Of a stretch of 64,000 nucleotides of DNA, positions 46,483 to 56,309 are shown one piece after another. Position numbers and translations under genes: made by a program. Each line of letters begins with the position of its first letter. The stretch's first letter is position 1. This DNA comes from Chromera velia (taxonomy: Eukaryota; Sar; Chromeraceae). The stretch covers positions 22,501 to 86,500 of the forward strand of contig JAHBMJ010002346.1 of NCBI GenBank assembly GCA_018398765.1. Reading direction: 5' to 3'. Under the pieces are notes generated by a model. It saw only the letters and a list, made by a program, of their open reading frames with translations, was not told the DNA's origin and made no database searches.

Positions 46483-48916
46483 AGGAGTTGAGCAAGCGGG
46501 CACATGAGCGACTCACTGTGGAACATCCGAAGTAGGACCGCAGAGACCAGCTTTCTTGGGTCAAACTTCGTCAGCCGGAGTCTGAGATGAAGTGCTTCCG
46601 GTTGCGTGGCGTGTCTCTCGAGCACACGCGCCTCACAGAGAGCGTCCGAGAGCGTCTGCGCGCAAGACCGGATGTTCTTCATGTGGACCCCCAGAGAGTC
46701 CAGCTGTCTGTCTGAACGACGAAGTGGCCGAAACATCGAAGGAGAGGGCGTCATCCCCCCTTCTGATCCAATGCTGTAAGAGGCCCTGCTGCCGGGTGCT
46801 GCTGCTGCTGCTGCTGCTGAGTCGGCCCGTGAGACGGGGGACATGTGAGTGGACATGCGAGTCACCGATTCCAGGAGGGAGTTCATCGGTACGCGCACCT
46901 GCATGAGGACAGACAGAGAGAGCAGAGAGAGAAGGTTTGTACAGAGACAGAGTCAAACGATTGATGTGGAAAGGGAAAAAAAGAGAGACGGTCGGAAAGG
47001 GGAGGAAGGATCTTTACTTTCCAATTTCAAATGAGGACTGGCAAACAGTACGGCCATGGACTATGAAAGATGAGATTGCACACACCCTGCCTTCCTGCCT
47101 GCCTGCCTGCCTGCCTGCGTGACTGACTGACTGACTGACCTCATCAAGGATTTCCCTCATGAAACGGTTGCGGGAAATCTCCAGAGATCTCGAGGCCGCT
47201 ACCTTGCTTGCCAGTTCTGCGCACTCCCCCGCTACCCTCACTCTGATCTCCAGGTTGTTCAAGAAACTCCGGAGGGTCTCGATGGCAGAGAACAGACTCG
47301 TGATCGCTCTGCAATACATGTATGAAAGAATTCTGTATGAAAGAATTCTGTATGAAAGAAAAGAAACTCCGGAGGGTCTCGATGGCAGAGAACAGACTCG
47401 TGATCGCTCTGCATGCAATGCAAGGTCGGACATCACATGGCAATGCAAGGAGACACAGAAACGGACGTGCAGATGCAGAGGTTGTATGCGCCTGCAGGAA
47501 AGAAAACTTTAATGGTTTAAATTTCATCGCATCCACCCGACCGACCGAAAACTTATCTCCCTCCCGCCCCTTCACCCTGCGCGATCTTGTCTCTCTGTCT
47601 CCCTCGTTTTCTCTCTCCTTTCTCGCTTTCTCCTTCGTTGTCTCAGAGAGAAAGAAAGGGAGGAAGAGAGAGAGAGAGAGAGAGGGAGCGTGGGAGGGAG
47701 AAGCTTCGTGTGCAGTCTTATCACAGCACCTCTCAGTCCACACAAACCCAACCCGTTGCATCGAATCCATTGAAATCCTCACTCGCCGACCGACTGACTT
47801 ACTGACTGACCCCTTTGTGATGACGTCAATCGAGCAGTAGAGATGGTGTTCCGTTGATGGGTCGAGCATCTCCCAGAACTCCAACGCGTATACGACGCCA
47901 TACGCCAGTCCAGCCAGCAGGTGGGCAAAGAATGCCGCGTCTATCAGCTGGTAGAGGGACTGTTTGTACCGGAAGTTCTCCCGCTCCTCCATCGAGGCCT
48001 CAGGCCCAGGCCGCATCTGACGGGACGCCACTGCCCGACGCCACCTCAGCATGAGTCGAAGGGAATAGATCCACGCCACCCACGTGAAGGCGTGTAAACC
48101 ATGCCGCACCTCTGGCTGGACCGACATCCTTGCGTAGAACGCGGCTTGGCAGTAGATGGCCTCGAGGACCATTGGCCAGACCACTTCTTTCAGAGGCTGT
48201 GCGTAGAGGCACCGCCCCACTTGATACAGAAGCAGCGGACCGTGCGCACTCCAGTCCACCATTCTGCATTGAGACGTACAGAATAATGGAAAGAGCTACA
48301 CGAGTGTCAAATGCGTGGGCAGCTGTACAAAAGCAGAAGTCCCCTACTCTCGAGGAATAAGATACGTCTGGCTGCCTGAATTGACTGACCTGAATCCTGA
48401 CACCGCTCTGCCAGTGAGCCCATCGCGAACGAACGTGACTCGCCCAGTCGACAATAAAATGTAGCTAAAGAGCAGACTGGAGTTTACGAACGCAGCGATG
48501 GTGGATGACGGAGGGAACTTGGCCACAGGCAGGAGAGTACCGATGTACAAATGGTAGAGGAAAGTAAAGACTGCGATTATGAACAAAACCGAGAGGGCGA
48601 CGTGCATAGTCGTCCTCCACTCCTGAGGAATCTCTTCAGAGGGAACTCTCTCAGCATGCACAAGTTTCTGGAGGAAGAAACACGTCAACCTGACGCAAAT
48701 ACTCCATAAGATCAACCAAAACTCTGCCCCCCCCCCAAAATCCAACAGAGACTTCATTTCGTTAATCGAGTCTTTCCAGATGTTGTGCTTAATCTGCCTT
48801 AAAAACGTAATAAAAGCGTTCACAAGTTCCTTAAGACAAGGACTGATACGGAAGATTTTGAAAGAGCCGGCATGGCAGCGTTTACAGTGATCTTTCTCGA
48901 CAGTTCTCCAATCCAA
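37496..48916 (-). CDS. Multi-pass membrane histidine-kinase-like protein (degenerate active sites), many exons
   Basis: Exons with matching phases are 48916-48390, 48263-47811, 47308-47140, 46898-46517, 46081-45994, 45905-45728, 45168-44787 and 44547-44101. Further likely exons lie at 43760-43530, 43190-43130, 42915-42860, 42640-41910, 41470-41165, 40840-40600, 40123-39524 and 38105-37496. Residues 1-326 hold about six or seven hydrophobic membrane segments. Residues 340-400 match the HisKA dimerisation helices, but the phospho-acceptor His is Asp382 (LDEVRVPMN). Residues ~510-740 match HATPase_c: an N-box (VLFQIFWEAIESTPEGG) with Glu599 where Asn is expected, an intact G1 box DTGEG (659-663) and a G2-like REIMKAHDG. 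The C-terminal ~700 residues are low-complexity with possible receiver-like pieces (SAILVVDCTS). It is probably a sensor pseudokinase. Its ligand is unknown, and the 3' exon set is provisional. Confidence 0.7.
38697..38800. repeat. (CA)n microsatellite
   Basis: A nearly pure CACA run with CACG interruptions lies in an intron of the sensor-kinase-like gene. Confidence 0.95.
42992..43068. repeat. (CA)n-(GA)n microsatellite
   Basis: A CACA run followed by a GAGA run lies in an intron of the sensor-kinase-like gene. A similar compound repeat lies at 46418-46480. Confidence 0.95.
46418..46480. repeat. (CA)n-(GA)n microsatellite
   Basis: A CTCACTCA lead-in, then CACA and GAGA runs, just downstream (minus strand) of the exon ending at 46517. 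Confidence 0.95.
47261..47413 (-). repeat. 53-bp duplication that copies an exon start and its splice acceptor
   Basis: Bases 47261-47313 and 47361-47413 are identical. They are separated by three near-copies of TGTATGAAAGAATTC. Each copy holds the TGCAG acceptor and the first ~48 bases of exon 3 of the sensor-kinase-like gene. The downstream copy (in minus-strand order) continues into the real exon; the other ends after the duplicated part. Confidence 0.9.
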
Positions 48917-49587
48917 CTGTATATAGTTCTGCTAACAACAGGTTCGAAAATCAGAACGCTCTTAGTATTGTTCCTCTCATCGTTTCTGAATCGGAAGACC
49001 AGGAACCAAAGCACTTCAAGTGTTTTTGTGAAATCATTCGAGTCTTCTTACACAAGACTATAGCTTCATCAATGACTAGCTGTCATGCAGAGATTTGTGC
49101 CACTTTTTTTCAGAAAACGATCGACTTCGCGTACGTGCATGGAGTGACACGACTATTCGGCTTGCCTGCATGCCTGACGCACGCGCGCGCATGCACCATA
49201 TATTCACCTGACGCACGCACACTCCTTGCGATTTTGAAGGTCAGGCAAATAATTAAAGATCATTCATCTGATCATGCATGTGGTATATATATATCTGATC
49301 ATGCATGTGGTATATATGTCAGACTTAAATCCAACACACAATCTGACAGACAATTCATCGTCTGCCTGGGTTACTCGGAATCTTCCAGACCTTTCGTGGA
49401 CTTACCGTTTCGCTCTCCTGTTTTCATGTGGACGGCGGTACGACAAGATTCGCGGTGGGGATCCTGAAGCCGACCCATGCATGCATGCATTTGTGGGTGT
49501 CTCTTCCCAAAAGCGACTCGAAGCAAGACAAGTGACTGACATCCCAGAAGGTTGGGTTGTGTGAGAGAAGCAAGTGATCAGCAGAAC
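48917..49587. promoter_or_regulatory. Divergent intergenic region with two TGACGCACGC motifs
   Basis: Between the divergent sensor-kinase-like gene and the hypothetical gene at 49588. TGACGCACGC occurs at about 49175-49184 and 49207-49216, near CATGCA words. A duplicated ~24-base word (TGATCATGCATGTGGTATAT) lies at about 49268-49317. No other gene is seen. Confidence 0.45.
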
Positions 49588-50253
49588 ATGACCAAGGGAG
49601 AAAAAGCGAAAATTGTTTCCCCTTCGCAGAACCCAAAGTCTGTTTCTAAAGACATCCAGAAGCCAAACAAGGAAGAGACGAGACAGCAGGCCAAATCTTC
49701 CTCCGAAGGCAATTCTGCAGCTCCTTCTTCCGAAGGCAAACAACCCAATCAAGGCAACGTCCTGCAGGAAACAAGAGAGGAGATGTCAGAGGGAAGCGTC
49801 ATCTCTTTGCAAGGAACCATTCTCGATGTATACAACCAGGCTGCCTGGACAGTCTCGTACCTCTTAAACATCAACGAACAGAACGAAGTGACGGGAACCT
49901 CTGAGCGCAAGAGCTTGATGGTTGAAAACCGAACCGTGTCTGGGATATGCACGGGACGGTTGGTGGGTACCAGTGAGAGCAGGAAGCTTCGCCTTGCAGA
50001 TGGGTTTGAAGGCAACATGAACTTTTTTGAGGTCCCCCTTCCTGCCTCCTCGCCTCCTTGTGGGGTTGGCCCTCTAACCACCAAGTCTCTCTTTCTGCTG
50101 GAAGTGGAACAGCAGGTTGACGAGGAGGAAGGCGAGACAGTGGAGACTCTGTGCGAGTCGTACTTCTCTGAGGAGGAGGGGATTGAAGACAGGCTGGCGG
50201 AGGAGGAGTGCCAGCCGGGGACGATGAACCTGTCGGGGGAGTGGCAGAGCTAG
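49588..50253 (+). CDS. Hypothetical protein, 221 residues
   Basis: The open frame has an N-terminal half rich in Lys, Ser, Gln and Glu (disordered). A central segment (about 70-175) has alternating hydrophobic residues that could be a small beta-rich domain. The C-terminus is acidic (EEEGETVE, SEEEGIEDR). The frame continues upstream of 49588 without another ATG, and CAGCAG just before it could be a splice acceptor, so an upstream exon is possible. No signal peptide, membrane segment or known motif is seen. It is unrecognised and divergent from the sensor-kinase-like gene. Confidence 0.5.
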   Translation: MTKGEKAKIVSPSQNPKSVSKDIQKPNKEETRQQAKSSSEGNSAAPSSEGKQPNQGNVLQETREEMSEGSVISLQGTILDVYNQAAWTVSYLLNINEQNEVTGTSERKSLMVENRTVSGICTGRLVGTSESRKLRLADGFEGNMNFFEVPLPASSPPCGVGPLTTKSLFLLEVEQQVDEEEGETVETLCESYFSEEEGIEDRLAEEECQPGTMNLSGEWQS

Positions 50254-50534
50254 GGGTCATGCATCGTCCGGCCTGCATGGGCCGTAGGGGGGGCTGCATG
50301 GCAGGATGAAGCGTTGCTGTCTGTATGCCAGAAAGTCTTCTCAGTGTCAACCGACCAAACAGCTGATGTCCTGCACGCCATGCAGGGCATTGATCTGCAT
50401 GTGCACGTGACCGACCGGGCCTGCAAATTGACTGAATGTTTGTTCGCTATCATCAGTCTACCTGATAGACCGTGATGTAAACAGTTACACATCTTTTTGT
50501 AAAAAAACTGGATGAGGGAACGATTGATCAAATG

Positions 50535-51115
50535 AATAAAGGAAGGAAGGAAGGAAGAAAGGAAGAAAGGAAGAAAGAAAGAAAGAAAGAAAGAAAGCAA
50601 GCAAGCAAGGAAGGAAGGAAGGAAGGAAGGGAGGAAGGAAGGAAGGAAGGAAAGAAGGAAGGAAGGAAGGAAGAAAGGAAGAAAGGAAGAAAGGAAGAAA
50701 GAAAGAAAGAAAGAAAGAAAGGAAGGAAGGAAGGAAGAGACGATGGACTGACGCACTCACTTACTGACTGATGTAGCGACTGAATGAGCAAGTGACCGAC
50801 TCACTTGATGACAGAGTAATTGACTGGGTGACTGACTGACTGACTGACAGAATGAGTCGGTAAGTGAATGAATCAATGAGTGTCTTAATGCGTGAATGAA
50901 TGAATGAATGAATGAATGAGTGAGTGAGTGAGTGAGTGAGTGAATGAGTGAGTGAATGAGTCAACAATTCAGCCAGTGCGCCATTTGGTGATTCAGTTAC
51001 TTAGCCAGTCAGCTTGTGTCCGTCAGTCAGTTAGCCAGTCAGTCAGTCAGTTAGCCAGTCAGTCAGTCAGTCAGTCAGTCAGACAGTCAGTCTGTCACTC
51101 AGTGTGTTAGTTAGT
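50535..51115. repeat. (GAAGG)n/(GAAA)n purine tract followed by (GACT)n/(GAAT)n/(CAGT)n tetranucleotides
   Basis: About 200 bases of pure purine on the plus strand (50535-50740) pass into GACTGACT, GAATGAAT, GAGTGAGT and finally CAGTCAGT runs up to about 51115. Long frames over it are artefacts. Confidence 0.95.
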
Positions 51116-51204
51116 CAGTGGCCATCACGGAAAAGCCGTTCTTGCTTGTGTTATCTTCCTTTGTGAGAGAGGACTGCTCTAGCAGTGTGTCTAGCTGCGC
51201 TTCA

Positions 51205-51262
51205 AACCAGCCAAACGCTAGACGCTCCTTTATGGGCCGATAACGATGGTGAATGATGATGA
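51205..51262 (+). mobile_element. 3'-end fragment of the (ATG)n-tailed LINE family
   Basis: It shares ACGCTAGACGC, TATGGGCCGATA, CGATGG and a short GATGATGAT tail with the 3' end of the LINE at 25830-27535, in the opposite orientation. It is a severely 5'-truncated, older copy. Confidence 0.75.
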
Positions 51263-52340
51263 TCATGAATTAATAGTCAAGGATGGGGCCTCACAATACT
51301 TAGTACGATAAAAAAAATAAATTCATAAACACATATAATCACCCATCATTTTTATATGTTTAAGTTTGGTTATCCGAGTCGTTATAAGCCCATTTTAAGG
51401 TTTTAATTTAACTTTTAAACGTACGTTACTACTTTATAACGCATGGGTAAAGACAAAACAGTTAAATAAATTGTGTTGAGTGCCGCCCGAATGGCCCGGC
51501 CTGCCGTGTCGGCGCCTGCGATCTGCACGCACTTCAGCCTGATAGGACCGAGCGACTTAAGGCCATCTTGCACGCCCAACCGATCAAAAGACTGAAATAT
51601 TTGAGTGTAAGAAAAGCGTTTCATATACTGAACTAGCAGTGCTTCTAATAACTTAGAAAACAAACAAAAAAGCGTTTCAAAAACTTTAAATATTTTTTTA
51701 TATTTTGAAAATATCTTTTTAATATTTTTTAAATAAGGAAAAAATATTTTTCAAAAAAAAAAAAATCTTTTACATTTTCATAAAATATTAAGTTTGAATA
51801 GACGTCTAAATCTCAAGCTATAGTGTATGACTTCACTACGCGATCACGTCTTTTATTTGGGTCTTTGTCTGCTGATACAACTGTACAATAGGAGTACTTC
51901 AAAAGAAGGCACTCGGTTGATCTCAGTTGCATCGATCCGGCACAAACGCGGACAAAAACACTGCATGATGAAATAACACAATTTATATTGCTTTCATGTG
52001 CGTACGTAGATTAATTTCGCTCATTGTGCCTTACGAGAAACCCGTAAAAGCGTACACAAACCCATGAATTTTGTCATGAGCATGCATCAAACTTACTCAC
52101 CGATCAACTAAGTTTATGTAAACAAAGGCAAATCTGAAACAATATGACACCAACAGGTTTTTGAACGTAGTGAGTAGCAGCATGCACGGAGTGCATGCTG
52201 ACACGCACAGAGAGAGAAAAGCTGTTGGTGTTACCGGGCCTTATGGCCCAGCAACACTAACAGACACACCCTTGTACGTGAAACCCTGTTGCCATGCTCA
52301 CGCTTATGCAATTCATCCTCGATCGATTTTCTTAATCACT
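51263..52340. other. AT-rich spacer
   Basis: Mostly AT-rich (a long A/T run at 51680-51790). A short minus-strand frame (51415-51663) has no recognisable motif. A TGCATGC-type hairpin (GCATGCACGGAGTGCATGC) lies near 52180-52198. Confidence 0.4.
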
Positions 52341-52343
52341 CTT

Positions 52344-53610
52344 TCACTCATACTCACTCAATGAATTCAACGGTGGGGGTAGACAGAAAACCATGTAATA
52401 AACTTCTCTTGCAACATGCAAACACAGATTGCGATCATACCCAAACTTGCACAGCTCCTGAATTAACCGTCTCATAGTTGAAAGAACCAACTCATGTGGA
52501 CCCACACAATACATCAATGCCTGAAGGAAATAATTCTTTAAGACTCTTCTCTTTAGATAATTTGGATGAGCAGCTGCCGCATGCATGTATCTTGGGAGAG
52601 GTGCTATTGCTTCTTTTAGTGTACAGAACACTCTCGCAGTAAAAGGGCACACGTTGAGGTGAAATTGGAGAAAATCATTCTTCTCTTACTTCAGAAGTCT
52701 ACATGTTGGAGCATAAAAACAAAGCTTCAACAGAGTGCTAAGAAAAGGTATTTGTTCCATTGGACCAAGCAAAAAGCGGTGGTGAAGCAAAACCACTATC
52801 CGATCATCGATCTACCGGCCAATCAACTAATTCTCTGTAGTGAAGGATTTCACACCCTTCTCTTGTGCCCACTTTCTCTCTTTGCATGCAGCATAAAATT
52901 GTGTGCCTCCTGGTGAGACTGGAGTACTCTGAGGCTAGCCTTTCATTTGATGCAAATTCCATTCACCCACCCTAATACAATAGGTCTGAAAGTCAAGTTC
53001 CAAAAGGGAAGGAAGCAAACTCAAAGGAAACATAACAGACTATATAAAATTACAGTGAGACGAAAAGAAAGCAACACAACGAACATGCACAGATAAAGTA
53101 AGAAATCGACCCCCCCGTGGTCTGTCTTTCTGTCGAATAACTCTCTCCACACCACTCCGAGGGAAGTACACATAGCGCGCTGTTTTCTGCTCATATACTT
53201 TTTGAATGCGTGCATTCAATTCGTGTAAGACTTCTTCACGCGGACAAGAAGGAAAGAACTCTTTAATGTCTTCTACCCGCACTACAACAGCCTTTTCGTT
53301 CAACTGCTGATCATTCTGCCAAGCAAGATATTGTTCAGTCGATAGATCAGACGTTGAACGATTGAACTTGTCAACTGCTGCTAAAAACTGATCTGGAGAT
53401 GTGAGCGTTGCATGCGGAGACATGGAAGATGTGAGCAAATTAAGAGCACGACAAGCAGCCGACAAAGCACTCTTCCAGCTGCAGACAGACAAATGGTTTC
53501 CTCTAAATGCTTCCGCTTGTTTGAATATGATTAGAAAGGGATTTCCCCCCAAAACGAAATCGAAGCACAAGTGCGGATTGGGAGTGGCTCTCCCAAAAAG
53601 AAAGTCTTAG
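52344..53610 (-). mobile_element. Broken reverse-transcriptase element relic, family unresolved
   Basis: Minus-strand coding pieces show a reverse-transcriptase-like core: a motif-A-like aspartate segment followed by FFPS, and further along a motif-C-like paired aspartate, then a C-terminal helical part. The relic is clearly broken, with more than one break. I cannot tell whether it belongs to a non-LTR, Penelope-like or DIRS/LTR-related group. No terminal repeats are visible. It looks older than the LINE at 25.8-27.5 kb. Confidence 0.5.
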
Positions 53611-54489
53611 AATAAAAGAGGGGATCCTCCAGATACATGGGAGAAAAGGAAGTTTCATCCGTTGTCTTCATATGAAAAAACCCTCAATCAATCGATCTCG
53701 AAATTGCAGTCAAATTTTGTTGGAAAACGCGAATCGTGGGGTGTATACAAAACTTTATACACTAAGTCTTTTTTTTATTTTTTTTTTTAAAGATATTTTA
53801 GGAATAACATTCTTAATTAACAATGTGTAGTTATGTGGGAGCATGGCTCCACTCTAGCAAAGCTAACTTCATTTATTCATTCATTCATTCATTCATTCAT
53901 TCATTCATGTGTAGTTTATACACCTTAATTCTTTTATGCGCACTCAGTATGCGGGCCGTAGTATGCTGGGACGTGCTATAAATATCTGAACCCACTAAGA
54001 AATCATAGAAATGGGGACGCTCGCGAAGGAGCATCCAAGTGAGAATCAAAGTTGAGCCAAACAATACCATTCAACAACTAACTAACTTCATTTAACACAA
54101 AAAAGTAAAAAGGGATGAAACTAAAATTTTGAGACATTGGAAAATCAGCAGTATTAATGTGAGAGTGATATCTTTAGACTTTTTTTAACTTCTTTAGACT
54201 TCTTTAAACTCAAAGTCAGTGTTTAAGTCACTAGACGTTGAAATTTTAGGAAATACATGGAAAGACGAAATAGTAAGGCAGGCTTCACAGGGACTAAAAA
54301 TACATACTGGTACATACTTAGTCACACTAGGTACGTACTCTATACTATACGCTCAATAATGAATAAATATGAATTAGTATGAATCAATGACAGTATGCTG
54401 GGATGTGCCAGAAACACCCAAACCCATATCGAAGAATCTTCTGTACCTGAAGCTAAAGAAACAAAACATAAAGAAATGAAAAGTCAAAG
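53611..54489. repeat. AT-rich spacer with diverged direct repeat and (TTCA)n run
   Basis: A segment starting AGTATGCTGGGACGTGCTA at about 53958 recurs as AGTATGCTGGGATGTGCCA at about 54392, with similarity for roughly 45 bases. A (TTCA)n run lies at 53872-53908. No gene. Confidence 0.55.
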
Positions 54490-54800
54490 GCTAAATGAAT
54501 GGATAATGAATGAATAAATGAATGAATGAATGAATGAACGAATGAATGAATGAATGAATGAATGAATGAATGAAGGAAGGAAGGAAGGAAGAAAGGAAGG
54601 AAGGAAGGAAGGAAGAGAGACAGGAAGGAAGGAAGGAAGGAAGGAAGAAAGAAAGAAAGGCAGGAAGGAAGGAAGGAAGGAAGGAAGGAAGGAAGAAAGA
54701 AAGAAACAAGAAAAAAAAAAGAAAGAAAGAAAAGAAAGAAAGAAAGAAAGAAAAGAAAGAAAGAAAGAAAGCAAGCAAGAAAGAAGGAAGGAAGGAAGGA

Positions 54801-54832
<32 letters not shown>

Positions 54833-54860
54833 AGGAAGGAAGGAAGAGAGGAAAACAAGA
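54490..54860. repeat. (GAAT)n-(GAAGG)n-(GAAA)n purine-rich microsatellite
   Basis: A GAAT run at about 54505-54572 grades into more than 250 bases of plus-strand purine with AAGG, GAAA and GGCA units. Frames spelling poly-Lys/Glu/Arg or Phe/Leu/Ser here are repeat artefacts. Confidence 0.95.
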
Positions 54861-55711
54861 AAGAAAGGAGAAATTTATAGAAGATTTGAAGCAAGAAGGA
54901 AAGAAAGCAGGGGAGCAAGGGAGGAAGATGAGTCGGGGAGGGAGGAGGGAATGAAGGTGGAAAGGAGGGAGAAGGATGCAAGGAAGATCCTTCTCCTGTC
55001 AGCCACCTCGGGAAAAACCGACCAACACGTCCGCGCCTGCAGTGCGGGCCATCAACACGCCAGACTCAAGGAAGGAAGCGAGGAAGGAAGAAAGCCAGCG
55101 AGCTCGTAGCCAGAAAGCCAAAATGCAGGAAAGTAGCAAAGCAAGGAAGCAATGAAGGAACACAGAGCTGGTCCAAAGACAGAAATGAGCCAAAGGTAAA
55201 CTGATCACAGAGAATGAGCTCAGATGGGGATGAATTGCATGGAGACGGGTGACATGGAAGAGTAGGGAGGTCGCGAAAGCACAAAGGTAGCACATGCCAA
55301 GCTGCTTGTCCATACACACGTTGCAGTCGCAATCGTTCTCCTGCTGTTGCTGTGGTGCTTATACTATCCGTATTCAACTCTATATGTAGCGCGTGCAATT
55401 GATGCGTCAACACGTGAGTATGCATGAATTCACAGAAGGACTGGGGGACTGGTAGGTGGGCGGATGAATGACGGAATGAGTGGTATGCAGAGAATCAGGG
55501 GCCACAGAAACATCAGTCCTTGCAGGTCGAACCACTGCCTGGTAAAGCTTGAGAAGGTCAAAGGTGAAAGTTAGGTGCATAGGGGTAAGGAGCAGAAATA
55601 TATATGTCCAGCTGTCGATGGTGCGGAGGAGTGCATCATCTGTAACGCCAACAAATCTGGAGTTAGGGAGATCGCAGATGCGCACAGTGGAGTTTAATAC
55701 TGTCTTTGATC
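54861..55711. other. Spacer; possible extra 3' exon of the next gene
   Basis: Purine-rich to about 55150. A minus-strand frame at 55407-55660 (FVGVTDDALL...YIFLLLTPMHL) has a hydrophobic stretch and follows a CTCCAG acceptor. It could be a last exon of the gene at 55712-56293, but the phases do not match. Confidence 0.35.
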
Positions 55712-56293
55712 TCATGCAAATACCTCCGCCATCTGTCCGTCTGCTTCAGAAGCTTCTCCATGATCATCTTCTGTGTAGATAAGGACCTTGAGGCGCTTCA
55801 CCTGTCCACTCTCGTCTCCAACCGTCACCTTGTTCCCCAGCTCTTCCAATGTGAAGGGCGTCGTTGTGTCGCTCCTCTCCGTGCCTTCACACGTGCTCTG
55901 GAAGCTTCCCTTGGAAGGATCGATAGTCAGCTGGAACCTCAGTTCCCTCTTTTTGAAGCCACCCTCGTCCAACATGCTGAAGCGAAGATTGGCGCTTTCG
56001 CGTTTCCACTCTGCGCCGAGGGCAAACATGTTCAGGCGGTAGAAGGAGTTGAAGTTCGTTGTAATCGCCAGACCCGAATCGAAACGGATCAAGTCAGCGA
56101 ACACCATGTCCAGATTAATCACATACTCTGCATAGAAGGTCACGTCGAAGACCAAGCGAGAGGTCCCGGACCACTGGAGCCCAATCTCCTCCACACTCCC
56201 TGCCTCAACGTTCGGTCTCTCTACAAGGATCTGACGAGCACCACTCACACAGGCTGCGGAAGCTGCCAGGCTAATCAACGACCGGATCAACAT
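55712..56293 (-). CDS. Hypothetical secreted protein
   Basis: The ATG at 56293 begins a hydrophobic signal peptide (MLIRSLISLAASAACVSGA). The frame is open further upstream but with no earlier ATG. The mature part (about 175 residues) alternates hydrophobic and polar residues (LVFDVTFYAEYVINLDMVF, ANLRFSML, RFQLTIDPS), consistent with a beta-sandwich. The C-terminus is acidic. A GTATTT donor just before the stop leaves room for another exon. I recognise no family. TGACGCACGC lies about 270 bases upstream. Confidence 0.55.
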   Translation of the reverse strand: MLIRSLISLAASAACVSGARQILVERPNVEAGSVEEIGLQWSGTSRLVFDVTFYAEYVINLDMVFADLIRFDSGLAITTNFNSFYRLNMFALGAEWKRESANLRFSMLDEGGFKKRELRFQLTIDPSKGSFQSTCEGTERSDTTTPFTLEELGNKVTVGDESGQVKRLKVLIYTEDDHGEASEADGQMAEVFA

Positions 56294-56309
56294 TTGGAAT
56301 CTGATCAAT

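Noticed and set aside
50485-50791. Poly-Phe/Leu/Ser membrane-like ORFs and Lys/Glu-rich ORFs
   Set aside because: Translations of the GAAGG/GAAA microsatellite. The same applies to 54484-54981, 57183-57761 and 57875-58283.
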